The translations under genes were made by a program, and so were the position numbers. Below, in pieces: positions 48,178 to 56,669 of a DNA stretch of 64,000 nt (its first letter is position 1; the number at the start of each line of letters is the position of its first letter). Where the stretch lies: contig CAWBOJ010000005.1 in assembly GCA_963790405.1 (NCBI GenBank), forward strand, positions 62,001-126,000, read 5' to 3'. The notes under the pieces are model-generated. The model had not been told where the DNA came from. It was given only the letters and a program-made list of their open reading frames with translations, and ran no database searches. Origin of the DNA: JBGSMX01 sp963790405. Its GTDB lineage: Bacteria; Actinomycetota; Coriobacteriia; Anaerosomatales; JAGXFU01.

Positions 48178-48398
48178 ACTCGGGTCTGTGGTTGCGGGCT
48201 CCTCGGAGCCCTAGTCCAAGGCAGGTGCGGTCAAAAGGATCCACGTAAACGCGTGCGCTAATGGCGACGCGTGAGCATGGCGCGCCTTAGGGGTAAGTCG
48301 TACCGTCCGTTAACGCGGGCGAGAGGGTCAGTAGTGAGATAGCATCAAGCGGAAGCCCCGGTACGCGAGTGTGGGGTCAAAGACCAGGTCAGCCGAGT
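48178..48398 (+). ncRNA. Structured noncoding RNA, candidate raiA-motif RNA
   Basis: A gene-free stretch of about 330 bases after comF contains dense pairing potential. ACTCGG (48178-48183) can pair with CCGAGT (48393-48398) to close a 221-base unit. Inside are GGGCTC-CTCG-GAGCCC (about 48197-48212), ACGCGT-n-CGC paired with GCG-ACGCGT (about 48249-48273), and GGTC-AAA-GACC just before the closing strand. raiA-motif RNAs are ~200-base structured RNAs of Firmicutes and Actinobacteria found beside raiA/hpf and comF genes. This one lies between comF and hpf, with an ABC transporter inserted before hpf. I recognise it by location and structure, not by a checked sequence match. Confidence 0.5.
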
Positions 48399-48448
48399 GG
48401 AAGCACCCTATTTGTACGTCTCGGCCTCTGACGCACGAGAGGATAGAC

Positions 48449-49285
48449 ATGCGGTTGCAGCTCAAGACTATGATCTTGCTCGCTCTCGTCGCCACGCTTG
48501 CACTAGCTGGCGGATGTGCGCAGACGGCTCAGGAAGAACCCGTTCCGCAGCCTGTAGTAGCACCGCCGGTGATCGGCGAGGCCGGAGTCTTGCGTGTTGG
48601 TGTCGACCTCGAGTATCCGCCGTTCGCCGGCGTGGACAAGGACCGAGAGGCCGGCATCGATATCGACGTTGCCGAGGCGCTGGCGTCCATGCTCAATCTC
48701 TCGCTGGAGACCACCCAGGTGGCGCCGAGTGATGTCGCGACCGCTTTGGCAGAAGGCAGAGTCGACATCGTCATGTCGGTACCTCTGACCGAGGAGATGC
48801 TCACCGGAGCGGCCATTGCCGGGACGTATGTCTCCGACGGGCCGGCATTCTTCTCGGCATCGACCGAGGACAGCGAGTCCGTGACACTCGCGACGGTCGG
48901 CATGCGCTCGATCGGCGCACAGGAAGGCTCGGCCGCGTTCTGGGTTCTTGCCTACGAGTTGGGTGAGGACGCCGTGACACCATTCGGCACGCTGCGTGAG
49001 GCGTTCGATGCGCTCGCCGCGAAGGAGATCGATCTCGTAGCCGGTGACGCTCTGGTCGGAGCGTACATCCTGCGGGACTACGACGAAATCGCGTTCGTTG
49101 GCCAGGTGCACCAGGCCACGCCGCTGGGGGTTGCCGTGTCGCCCGAAGCGACCGAACTGGAAGCGGCTATTCGGGAGAAACTCGATGAACTCGCGTCCGA
49201 AGGGGCCTTCGATACCATTCGTGCGACGTGGGTCGGTGAGCTACCCGAGCTTGAGACTGCATCAGTCGAGAGCGACGCCGAGTAG
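48449..49285 (+). CDS. Substrate-binding lipoprotein of a polar amino-acid ABC transporter (orthodox order)
   Basis: A 278-residue SBP_bac_3-type protein. ATG 48449 follows GAGAGGA. The lipoprotein signal ends in LALAGGC (Cys23). Lobe 1 opens with VLRVGVDLEYPPFAGVD and the ligand-contact region IDIDVAEALASMLNLSLE. The lobe-crossing and lobe 2 parts are less conserved than usual (ATVGMRSIGAQEGSAAFW), so ligand specificity may have changed. It lies directly upstream of a second binding protein whose domain order is reversed. Confidence 0.85.
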   Translation: MRLQLKTMILLALVATLALAGGCAQTAQEEPVPQPVVAPPVIGEAGVLRVGVDLEYPPFAGVDKDREAGIDIDVAEALASMLNLSLETTQVAPSDVATALAEGRVDIVMSVPLTEEMLTGAAIAGTYVSDGPAFFSASTEDSESVTLATVGMRSIGAQEGSAAFWVLAYELGEDAVTPFGTLREAFDALAAKEIDLVAGDALVGAYILRDYDEIAFVGQVHQATPLGVAVSPEATELEAAIREKLDELASEGAFDTIRATWVGELPELETASVESDAE

Positions 49286-49427
49286 GGCGTGTGCATATCT
49301 AGCGCAGCTTTCTGCATAAGTCTACGGTGTTGTCACACCGATTCACGCATGGTGTATCGTTATGCAGTACGGTTTGCGCGTTCGGGAGGTCCGGCGCGTG
49401 GTAAGTAGGCATTTACAAGGAGGCACT

Positions 49428-50307
49428 ATGCTCAGTACCAAGAAGCTACTGTCCCTCATGCTTGCTCTGGTTCTGGCTTTGGCCGTCGTCGGTCTGGCCG
49501 GTTGCAGCAGTTCGGATGAGGAGGAGCCTGCCGCAGAGGCGACCACCGAGGAAGTCGCGACGGGCATCACCAGCGTCGATGACCTGGGCGAGGGCGACAA
49601 GGTTGGCGTCCAGTCCGGCACCACCGGTGAGGGTTGGGCCAAGGAGAACCTCGAGCCCAACGGCGTCGAGGTTGTACCGTACGATGATATCCTCGCCGCA
49701 TTCTCCGCTCTCCAGGCGGGCGATGTCGTGGGCGTCATCAACGACCTGCCGATTTCGCAGGATGTCGTGAAGGACGAGACTCGCGGCCTTGAGATCGTCC
49801 AGGAGATTCAGACCGACGAGACCTACGGGTTTGCGTTCAGCCAGGACAACCCTGGTCTTCGCGACGCAGTGAACTGGGCTCTTGCCGAGGTCATCGCAGA
49901 CGGTACGTACGACACGGTCTATGAGAACTGGTTCGGCGCTGCTCCGATGTCCATGCCCGAGGCGATGAGTGGGGTGGCTGAGAAGCCCGCCGACATCACG
50001 ACGATTTCCTCTGGCAAGATCATCGTTGGCTCCGACACCGCATACCCGCCGTTCGAGAACGTCGAGGGTGGCGACTACCGTTGGCTTTGACGTCGAACTG
50101 ATGGCGGCCATCGGCGAGAAGCTCGGCCTCGAAGTCGAGTTCAAGAGCTACAAGTTCGACGCGCTGATCACGGGCGTTCAGGCTGGCACCGAGTTCGACA
50201 TGGTCGCCTCAGCTATGACGATCACCGAGGAGCGCATGCAGTCTGTCGACTTCTCGGATCCCTACATCAACTCGAATCAGTCGCTGGCAGTCAAGATAGC
50301 CGAGTAG
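49428..50307 (+). CDS. Circularly permuted SBP_bac_3-type binding lipoprotein (one frameshift)
   Basis: A 292-residue lipoprotein (lipobox VGLAGC at about residues 20-25). After an acidic linker the mature part begins with what is normally the second half of the fold: GITSVDDLGEGDKVGVQSGTTGEGWAKENL, then ALQAGDVVGVINDLPISQ and the C-terminal NWALAEVIADGTYDTVYENWFG. A ~22-residue linker follows. Then comes what is normally the first half: SGKIIVGSDTAYPPFENVEGG, GFDVELMAAIGEKLGLEVEF and ASAMTITEERMQSVDFSDPY, ending at LAVKIAE. The break and the new ends fall at the hinge between lobes. One extra C near 50082 splits the frame. The GC-rich hairpin right after the stop supports a real 3' end. Confidence 0.8.
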
Positions 50308-50336
50308 TCTGATTCTGGTGGCAGGCTTGAGCCAAA

Positions 50337-50361
50337 GGGCCGGCGGAGTGTCCGCCGGCCC
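50337..50361 (+). promoter_or_regulatory. Strong hairpin between binding-protein and permease genes
   Basis: GGGCCGGCGGA and TCCGCCGGCCC form a perfect 11-base-pair stem with loop GTG. No T-run follows. Such hairpins often stabilise or partly terminate the binding-protein mRNA so that it exceeds the permease mRNA. Confidence 0.6.
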
Positions 50362-50391
50362 CAAGGCATTCTCACTCGAGGAGGACACGGC

Positions 50392-51679
50392 GTGAACTCG
50401 AAGCTCCGGGGGACCCTGCTCTACGTGGTCTACGCGGTGGTGCTTGTCGTCGCTGCGGTGCTCCTGTTCACGATGGTCGGCCCTGACCGGTTGCTCTACG
50501 AGCGCGAAGCGTCCCGGGGCTCGAGCGGCCTGGTCGACGACATCTACCTCATGTCGCCAACCCGGGACTCGGTGACCGTCGGCAAGAAGGCCAACGTCGC
50601 CATCACCCAAGCCGAAATGGATATGGATGTCGGGGCGACGCTCGACCGACAGCCTTCGGGCGGAGGCATGGACGACTCGGTGTGGATCCTCACTGCCGAG
50701 GAGACAAGTCCCACGCCCGTGCTGCTCAACGGTGACACCGTCGAGGGCACTCCCACCCTGGCCGAGGGCGATGTCATAACCGTCGGCGGCGTCGAGGTGC
50801 TGTTCGATGGACCGCGCGGGGGTGTTCTCGGAGCCCTGGACTGGTGGGAGACCGGCAAGGTGTCCCACCTGTTCGCGTCTCCCAAGGTCATTGCGCGAGG
50901 CGTTCCCGATTCTGCTGGGCGCGTTCCCGGTTTCGATCCTGGCCGTTCTTGTGTCGTTCGGCTTTGCGATACCCGGGGGACTCACGCTCGCGTTCATGAA
51001 GATGGCGAAGAGCCGCTGGTTCCGCTGGCCGGCAACCGCTCTACATCGATGTCATCCGAGGCACGCCGATCTTCCTGCAGATTCTGCTCGTGTTCTTCGG
51101 CCTACCGCTCATGCCGCCGTGGCAGGTGCTCTCTGGCCGCCGTCCCGCAGCTCAATGATGCCGGTCCGTTCGGCGTCACCTGGTCGCTGTACATGCGTGC
51201 GTTCGTGGTTCTGAGCTTCAACTCGGCGGCGTACATGGCCGAGATCTTCCGGGCGGGCATCCAGTCGATCAACAAGGGTCAGATGGAGGCTGCGCGCTCG
51301 CTCGGCATGAACACGGCGGCAAGCCATGACCTACGTGATCATCCCGCAGACCGTCAGGCGCATTCTCCCGACGATGATGTCCGAGTTCATCTTGCTGTTC
51401 AAGGACACGTCGCTGTTCGCGGCGGTCGGCATGGCCGAGATCATCATGCGCTCTCGTGAGGTGGCATCGACGACGCTCAACGTGTCCCCGTATCTGCTCG
51501 CCGCAGTGTTCTATCTCGTGATCACCATCCCGCTGGGTCGATTCGTCCAGCAGTTCGAGAACAAGCTGGCCGCTCGCGGAGGGCGGCGGAGGTACGGCGA
51601 GCTGACGAGCGACGGCGACGATGATGATGAGGATGCGGTCGCGCCGCTCACAACCCACCGTGACCTGGTGGAGGACTAA
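50392..51679 (+). CDS. Amino-acid ABC transporter permease with an N-terminal FHA-like domain (four frameshifts)
   Basis: The corrected protein is 427 residues; ordinary HisM/GlnP permeases are about 220-250. A membrane helix (residues 8-28) is followed by a ~110-residue soluble region that resembles an FHA domain: DSVTVGKKANVAITQAE, a central SVWILTAEETSPTPVLLNG, and the end TLAEGDVITVGGVEVLF. The permease domain then follows, with DVIRGTPIFLQILLVFFG, the EAA loop MEAARSLGMNTAQAMTYVIIPQ and FKDTSLFAAVGMAEI. The C-terminal tail is acidic (SDGDDDDEDA). Four single-base insertions fall in the permease half, while the FHA-like part is in a single open frame. GTG 50392 follows GAGGAGG. Confidence 0.82.
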
Positions 51680-52438
51680 TGGAGACGCAGATGACCAGCG
51701 CAAACGGCGGACCCATCGTCCGCATCGTGAACCTCCAGAAGGCGTTCGGTGATCTCGCAGGTTCTGCGCGGCGTGGACATGGATGTCCAAAAAGGCGAGG
51801 TGGTCGTGATCCTGGGTCCGTCGGGATCCGGCAAGTCCACGCTGCTGCGCTGCGTGAACCGACTCGAGCAGCCCACCGGTGGCGAGATCTGGCTCGAGGA
51901 CATCCAGGTCAACTCCCCCAAGACCAACATCAACGAGGTGCGCGAGCGCATCGGCATGGTGTTCCAGTCGTTCAACCTCTTCCCGCACCTGACAGCCAAG
52001 GGCAACGTGATGCTCGCGCAGCGCAAGGTGCTGAAGCGGCACAAGGACGAGGCCGAGCGGATCGCGGTCGAGCAGCTCGAGCGCGTGGATCTTGGCGACC
52101 GCGTCGACTACTTCCCGTCACAGCTCTCGGGTGGTCAGCAGCAGCGCGTGGCCATCGCACGATCGCTTGCGATGGACCCGCACGTGATGCTCTTCGACGA
52201 GGTCACCTCGGCTCTCGACCCAGAACTCGTTCGGGGCGTGCTCGACGTCATGAAGGAACTCGCCAAGGCGGGCATGACGATGCTCGTGGTCACTCACGAG
52301 ATGGGCTTCGCCCGCGATGTCGCATCGCGCGCCGTGTTCATGGACGGTGGCGTGATCGTCGAGGAGGGTACTCCGTCCGAGGTCTTCGACCACCCACAGA
52401 ACGAGCGAACCAAAGACTTCCTCGGCCATATCAGCTAG
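51679..52438 (+). CDS. Amino-acid ABC transporter ATP-binding protein (one frameshift)
   Basis: HisP/GlnQ-type ATPase of 252 residues. Walker A is GPSGSGKST, Q-loop is MVFQSFNLFPHLT, signature is LSGGQQQRVAIARSLA, Walker B is VMLFDEVTSALDPE and the switch His is in VVTHEMGFA. One extra base near 51745-51755 separates the first 25 residues from the rest. The start overlaps the permease stop (TAATG). It powers uptake with the permease and the two binding proteins upstream. Confidence 0.93.
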
Positions 52439-52521
52439 ACTCTCGGATACTCGTGCCAAAGTGCCCCCTTGTGGGCCGGCATGGGTATCTTCTTGTTAGA
52501 ACCAACCTGGAGGAGGTCCCT

Positions 52522-53076
52522 ATGAAGATGATCATCAAGGGCCGCCACATGGCCGTCACAGATCCAATCCGTGAGTATGCTGAGGAGAAGGTCGGCCGTG
52601 TAGCGAAGATCATCGACGGTGAGAACATGCAAGCCGAAGTGGAGCTGTGGGTCGAGAAGAACCCGTCAATCGAGAAGAACCAGGTCGCCGAAGTCACGGT
52701 GTGGACCAAGGGGCACGTGATTCGGGCCAAGGAAGCCGACCCGGACATGTACGCAGCGATCGACCTGGCATCGGACAAGCTGGAGCGCCAGTTCCGCAAG
52801 TACAAGGGCAAGATGGACGATCGTCACGCGAGCAGGGGTGCGTACGCGCCGGTGCTTGTAGAGCCGGCGACTCTTCCCGAGGAGGTTGTCGAGCCGAGCA
52901 TCGTTAAGATCAAGGCGCTTGATGTCAAGCCGATGACCGCCGAGGAGGCGATCTTGCAGCTTGAGCTTCTGGGACACGATTTCTTCGTCTTCACGTCTGC
53001 CGAGACCGAGGACATGAACGTTCTGTATCGCCGCAACGACGGCGACTACGGACTCATCGAACCGAAGAAGAGCTAG
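52522..53076 (+). CDS. hpf: Ribosome hibernation promoting factor, long form
   Basis: A 184-residue long HPF. The N-terminal S30AE domain starts MKMIIKGRHMAVTDPIREYAEEKVGRV. A linker follows, then the C-terminal dimerisation domain (IVKIKALDVKPMTAEEAILQLELLGHDFFVF to YGLIEPKKS). The long form pairs 70S ribosomes into inactive 100S dimers in stationary phase. Strong site GGAGGAGG precedes ATG 52522. It is normally next to secA; here 10 kb of signalling and surface genes separate the two. Confidence 0.95.
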   Translation: MKMIIKGRHMAVTDPIREYAEEKVGRVAKIIDGENMQAEVELWVEKNPSIEKNQVAEVTVWTKGHVIRAKEADPDMYAAIDLASDKLERQFRKYKGKMDDRHASRGAYAPVLVEPATLPEEVVEPSIVKIKALDVKPMTAEEAILQLELLGHDFFVFTSAETEDMNVLYRRNDGDYGLIEPKKS

Positions 53077-53100
53077 CCGAACCAGGCTAGAGCTGAGCAG

Positions 53101-53137
53101 AGCGACAGGGCGCCTCAGCGGGCGCCCTGTCGCTTTG
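53101..53137 (+). terminator. Terminator after hpf
   Basis: A perfect 14-base-pair stem (AGCGACAGGGCGCC with GGCGCCCTGTCGCT) is followed by a short T-rich tail. It is one of the clearest terminators in the window. Confidence 0.8.
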
Positions 53138-53146
53138 TTCGATGAG

Positions 53147-53175
53147 TTGACACGCCAATCCCCGCCCGCATACCC
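53147..53175 (+). promoter_or_regulatory. Promoter of the signalling block
   Basis: A perfect -35 TTGACA at 53147-53152, then CATACC (53169-53174) after 16 bases. It stands right after the hpf terminator and upstream of the unknown 53258 gene. Confidence 0.6.
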
Positions 53176-53257
53176 TAGATGGGAGCCATTTCCAATCGGG
53201 GCAGTAGGCACAACTCTAGTAGTCTTAGTAGCAGTAGTCGAACCAGGAGGGCTCCCG

Positions 53258-53921
53258 GTGGATCAGAGTACGTCCCATGTCTCCATTGAGGACATCGAGA
53301 GCACGCTCTCTCAAGTCTCCGAGATCAAGGCTGCGCGCATAGTAGCGTCCGTTGACGGAGTCATCCAAGAGGTCCACGTCTTGGCTCTTCCCACGAAGTC
53401 TCCCAAGCAGCTTGTGCGCGACATCGAATCGACCCTTATGGCTAGCTTCGGTATCGCAATCGATCACAAGAAGATCTCGATCGCGCAGCTTGGAGTCGAC
53501 GCTCTTCCCGATGAGCCTTCTGGAATTCCCGAGGTCAGGGCTCGTATCCAGGCCATCAATGCCAACGTCGCGGGAGTGCATGCGGCTGTCACGGTCACGC
53601 TCGAGATTGAAGGGGACCCCTACGTCGGGCGAGGCCTCGGGTCCCGCGAGTCAGACCGGCCGCCAGCGCCTCGTGGCGCTTGCTACGCTCGGTGCCGTGG
53701 AGCAGTATGCACACGGTGCACTGAGTTTCGCACTCGAAGACGTTGCGATCACTCATCTCGGCCGCGAACAAGTCGCGGTATCATGTGTGACGCTTGTCTC
53801 ACCATTGGGGGAGCAGGCATACGCCGGTTCTGCGCTCGTACGGCAGAACGAGAAGGACTCAATCGTTCGGGCGACGCTTGATGCGATCAACCGACGATTG
53901 GGCTTCTTGACAACCTCATAG
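53258..53921 (+). CDS. Conserved-looking protein of unknown function (one frameshift)
   Basis: It starts at GTG 53258 with AGGAGG seven bases upstream. Correcting one extra base near 53625 gives 220 residues. The N-terminal half (VSIEDIESTLSQVSEIKAARIV, QEVHVLALPTKSPKQLVRDIES) looks like a small alpha/beta domain that tests a sum over two strands and helices. The C-terminal half repeats a similar strand-helix layout (ATLGAVEQYAHGALSFALEDVAI, SIVRATLDAINRRLGFL). There is no signal peptide or membrane helix. I do not recognise the family. Confidence 0.6.
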
Positions 53922-54008
53922 CCCAGTTTGGGCCAACGTCGTGGATAACGCTTTGGACACTGTACGCACACGAACGAGCGGAGCGGACAGCGTTCTTCCA
54001 TTGTTAGC

Positions 54009-54041
54009 GGGATGGGAGAAGACACCACCGAAAAGGGGGTC
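54009..54041 (+). promoter_or_regulatory. Inverted repeat in the leader of a small peptide gene
   Basis: GAGAAGAC pairs with GTCTTCTC around a ~15-base loop that contains the AAAGGGGG ribosome-binding site of the small ORF at 54050. Folding would hide that site, so the hairpin could control translation. Confidence 0.4.
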
Positions 54042-54049
54042 TTCTCACT

Positions 54050-54194
54050 ATGAAGCGTATTGTTGTTCTGCTCAGCTCTCTCGCCGCTGTGGTTCTCTCC
54101 GGTGGCGCTTGCTTCCGCTGGTAGTACGAGCTCACCCGTTTTGCATCCTCGGCGTTGGCCCATCTCGCTTCGGGGAGGCGGCGATGAAGGCTAA
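54050..54194 (+). CDS. Small secreted peptide candidate (likely frameshifted)
   Basis: As written, ATG 54050 encodes a 24-residue hydrophobic peptide (MKRIVVLLSSLAAVVLSGG...) that stops at 54122-54124. Dropping one G from the GG near 54103, the type of error seen all over this region, extends it to about 47 residues. It would then have an ordinary signal peptide (VVLSGALASAG), a short tail SSPVLHPRRWPISLRGGG, and a stop at 54192-54194. That longer form overlaps the ATG of the HD-GYP gene by ten bases, as coupled genes do. The tail has a spaced Pro/Leu pattern faintly like that of AgrD-type signal peptides. Coding is likely, function unknown. Confidence 0.4.
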
Positions 54195-55468
54195 GGTGTA
54201 CGTTATGGCCGTCATCGGCTTGCCGTCGGGGCGGTCGCGGTATGCAGGGTTGGTCTACGGAATCACTGACATCCAGACCGCTGCTGTTTCTTGGGGGTCT
54301 CGCGCTGCTCACCGAGTGGGTCGCGGTGGACCTGCCCATGGTCGGCTCGGTTTCTCTGACGTTTGCGCTCATCTACGCTGCGGTCTTACTGGGCGGGCCC
54401 GATGGACGGCGCCATCGTCGCCGTAATCGGCTCCGTCTCGATCAGGGACATTCTGGGGGGCAAGCCCTGGATTCGGATGGCCTTCAACACCGGGCAGTAC
54501 GCTCTGCTCACGGTTGCTGGCCGGTCTGGTTCAGGTCGGTCTGGGTCTTGTCCCTGCTCGGCGGCCAGCACTCCTACGCCACTTCTGGAGCGTACTGGTT
54601 GCTGGGAAGCCTCGCGGTTGCCGCTACGCTCGCCACTCTGAACATGGTGCTCGTCGGCATGGCCATCTCACTCTCGACCGGCATCCCGGCTGTCGGTGGT
54701 CTGGCGCGAGAGCTTTCGTTCGTACACGGTCAGCCTCTTCGTGCTAGCTCTACTTGGGCTCGTGCTTGCGCAGTTGATTCAGATTGCCGGTCTTGCAGGT
54801 ACGTTCCTCATCGTAATTCCATTCGGCGTGGCTCGACAGACCTTTCAGGTTTACAGTCAGCAGGCTGAGGCGTATCGCGATACTGTGCGTTCTCTGGTCA
54901 CAGTTCTCGAGGCGAAGGATCCGTACACACGCGGGCATTCTGAGCGTGTCGCTTGGTATGCGCGACGGATTGCCGAGGACTCGGGCTTGGGGCGATCAGG
55001 AGGTCCAGAAGATCGAGTGGGCCGCACTTCTTCATGACATCGGGAAGGTTGCGATACCGACCGCGACTCTCGTGAAGCCGAGTGGTCTGACGGCTGCCGA
55101 GTACGGGATCGTTCAGGAACACCCAGGACTTGCCGTCGAAGATCCTCGACGGCATCGAGCTGCTGAGTGACGTGGTTCCGTTCGTCGGAGCGCACCACGA
55201 ACGGCCCGATGCCAAAGGGTATCCTTGCGGGATCGGTGCCGACGACATTCCGCTCGGTGCACGCATCTTGGCCGTCGCGGACTGTTTCGACGCTATGACT
55301 TCGGATCGATCGTACCGAAGCGCTCGCGTGTACGAGGACGCCATCGCAGAGCTGGTGGCTGTCTCCGGGACTCAACTCGATGCAGCCTGCGTGAATACCC
55401 TTCTTGCCAGTGTCGACGAAGTGTCGGTCGCCAGGCTGCTGGAAGGGAGCGTTCCCGAGGATGTCTAG
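54184..55468 (+). CDS. Membrane HD-GYP domain phosphodiesterase (at least seven frameshifts)
   Basis: After correction it has about 425 residues. The N-terminal half holds six or so membrane helices with no large loops (LLFLGGLALLTEWVAV, VSLTFALIYAAVLLGGP, LGSLAVAATLATLNMVLVGMA, LFVLALLGLVLAQLIQIAGL), a likely sensor module. The C-terminal half is an HD-GYP domain: GHSERVAWYARRIAEDSG, LLHDIGKVAIP, HHERPDAKGYPCG, and VADCFDAMTSDRSYR. HD-GYP enzymes hydrolyse cyclic di-GMP. The metal ligands and GYP are kept, while HHExxDG shows Ala for the Gly. The stop overlaps the next gene. Confidence 0.85.
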
Positions 55469-56669
55469 GATACGGGAGGATTTCGCTTACGCCGTGGGCC
55501 TGTTGCTCCTGGGTGCACTCTGCTGCATCGCGCTTGTTGCGCTGTCTTCCTCCGGAACTAGCTTCGTGCCGCTCGTGCTTCCGCTCGCATTCTCGTTCGC
55601 AGCGATGGAGTTGGCGCCATTGCCGCTACCGAGAGGAGAGCAGTTCAGACTCGATGCAGGAGTGGCCGTTGCTGCGATGCTGCTACTCGACCCGGTCTCG
55701 GCGGGGCTGACGGCGCTGGCCGGCAGCGCGCTGGGTGTCCTAGTGATGCGGTTCGGTTCGACGAAACGGCACGATCTCCTGGAGGTGCTGCGCACCGGTG
55801 TGACCGTGTATGTCGTGTCGGCGGTTTGGTCCTATGCCGGGTTGGCTACGACTGTCGACCCGGCCGCTATCGCCTCTTGGGCGAACGCACTCGGCTTGGG
55901 TCTGCTGTACATGACCGTGGATCTGCTTGGATGGACGATTCTCGAGGCACGAGTTCCTGGGGCGAGGGTGCCTCGAAGTCTCGGCAACCTGGTAGTTCTC
56001 CTGGGCAGTGTCTACCTCGGACAGATTTCGGCGGGGGTCGCGATCGCAGTTGTCGAGGACAGTTTGGGTGCGCTTGCCATTCTCTCTCTGGTCATGCTTG
56101 TGTTGATCATGCAGCACACGTTTGGATTGTTGCTGCGCGTCAAGGCCGCATACACGATGACCGTCAGCGCGCTCTCACGTGTGGCCGAGATGTCACAGGA
56201 GCTACCGCCCGGTCACGGCGAACGCGTCGCTGAACTGTGCGCCGGAGCTGGTCGTCGTTTGGGACTCAACTCCGCTTCTGTTGAGAGGCTCACGTTGGCG
56301 GCGCTCCTGCACGACATTGGTGGCGTCAAGGGTGAGCCCAACGCAAGCCGCAGTCTACAGGCCGTTGAGAGACATCACGCGTCCGTGGGTGCAACCCTGA
56401 TCTCGAGGGTGAACTTCTTGTCCTCGCTTGCGCCAATCATTGCGCGCCATGCCAACCCGTACTCCGAGTACATCGAAACCCACGACACCGATGGGCTTCT
56501 GGCCCGCATCATCCATGTGATGTCGGACTACGATCGCATGGTCAACGAGGCGGGCGATCGGCCTGAGGCCGTGGTCATGAGGATGGCGGAGCGAACGGGT
56601 GAGGAGTACGACCCTCGAGTCCTCGGGGCGCTGGAGAGTCTTGTGCGCGTGGGCGGGCTCCCGTCGTGA
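55461..56669 (+). CDS. Membrane protein with a divergent HD domain
   Basis: 402 residues, intact. The first ~230 residues contain about seven to eight membrane helices, similar in layout to the sensor half of the gene before it. The C-terminal domain is HD-like (GHGERVAELCAGAGRRLGL, LLHDIGGVKGE, HHASVGATLIS, IARHANPYSEY) but lacks a GYP motif. The HD pair (LLHDIGG) and both flanking His are kept, so metal binding is plausible. It may be a paralogue of the HD-GYP protein with changed or lost activity. Its start lies inside the end of that gene. Confidence 0.78.
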   Translation: MSRIREDFAYAVGLLLLGALCCIALVALSSSGTSFVPLVLPLAFSFAAMELAPLPLPRGEQFRLDAGVAVAAMLLLDPVSAGLTALAGSALGVLVMRFGSTKRHDLLEVLRTGVTVYVVSAVWSYAGLATTVDPAAIASWANALGLGLLYMTVDLLGWTILEARVPGARVPRSLGNLVVLLGSVYLGQISAGVAIAVVEDSLGALAILSLVMLVLIMQHTFGLLLRVKAAYTMTVSALSRVAEMSQELPPGHGERVAELCAGAGRRLGLNSASVERLTLAALLHDIGGVKGEPNASRSLQAVERHHASVGATLISRVNFLSSLAPIIARHANPYSEYIETHDTDGLLARIIHVMSDYDRMVNEAGDRPEAVVMRMAERTGEEYDPRVLGALESLVRVGGLPS

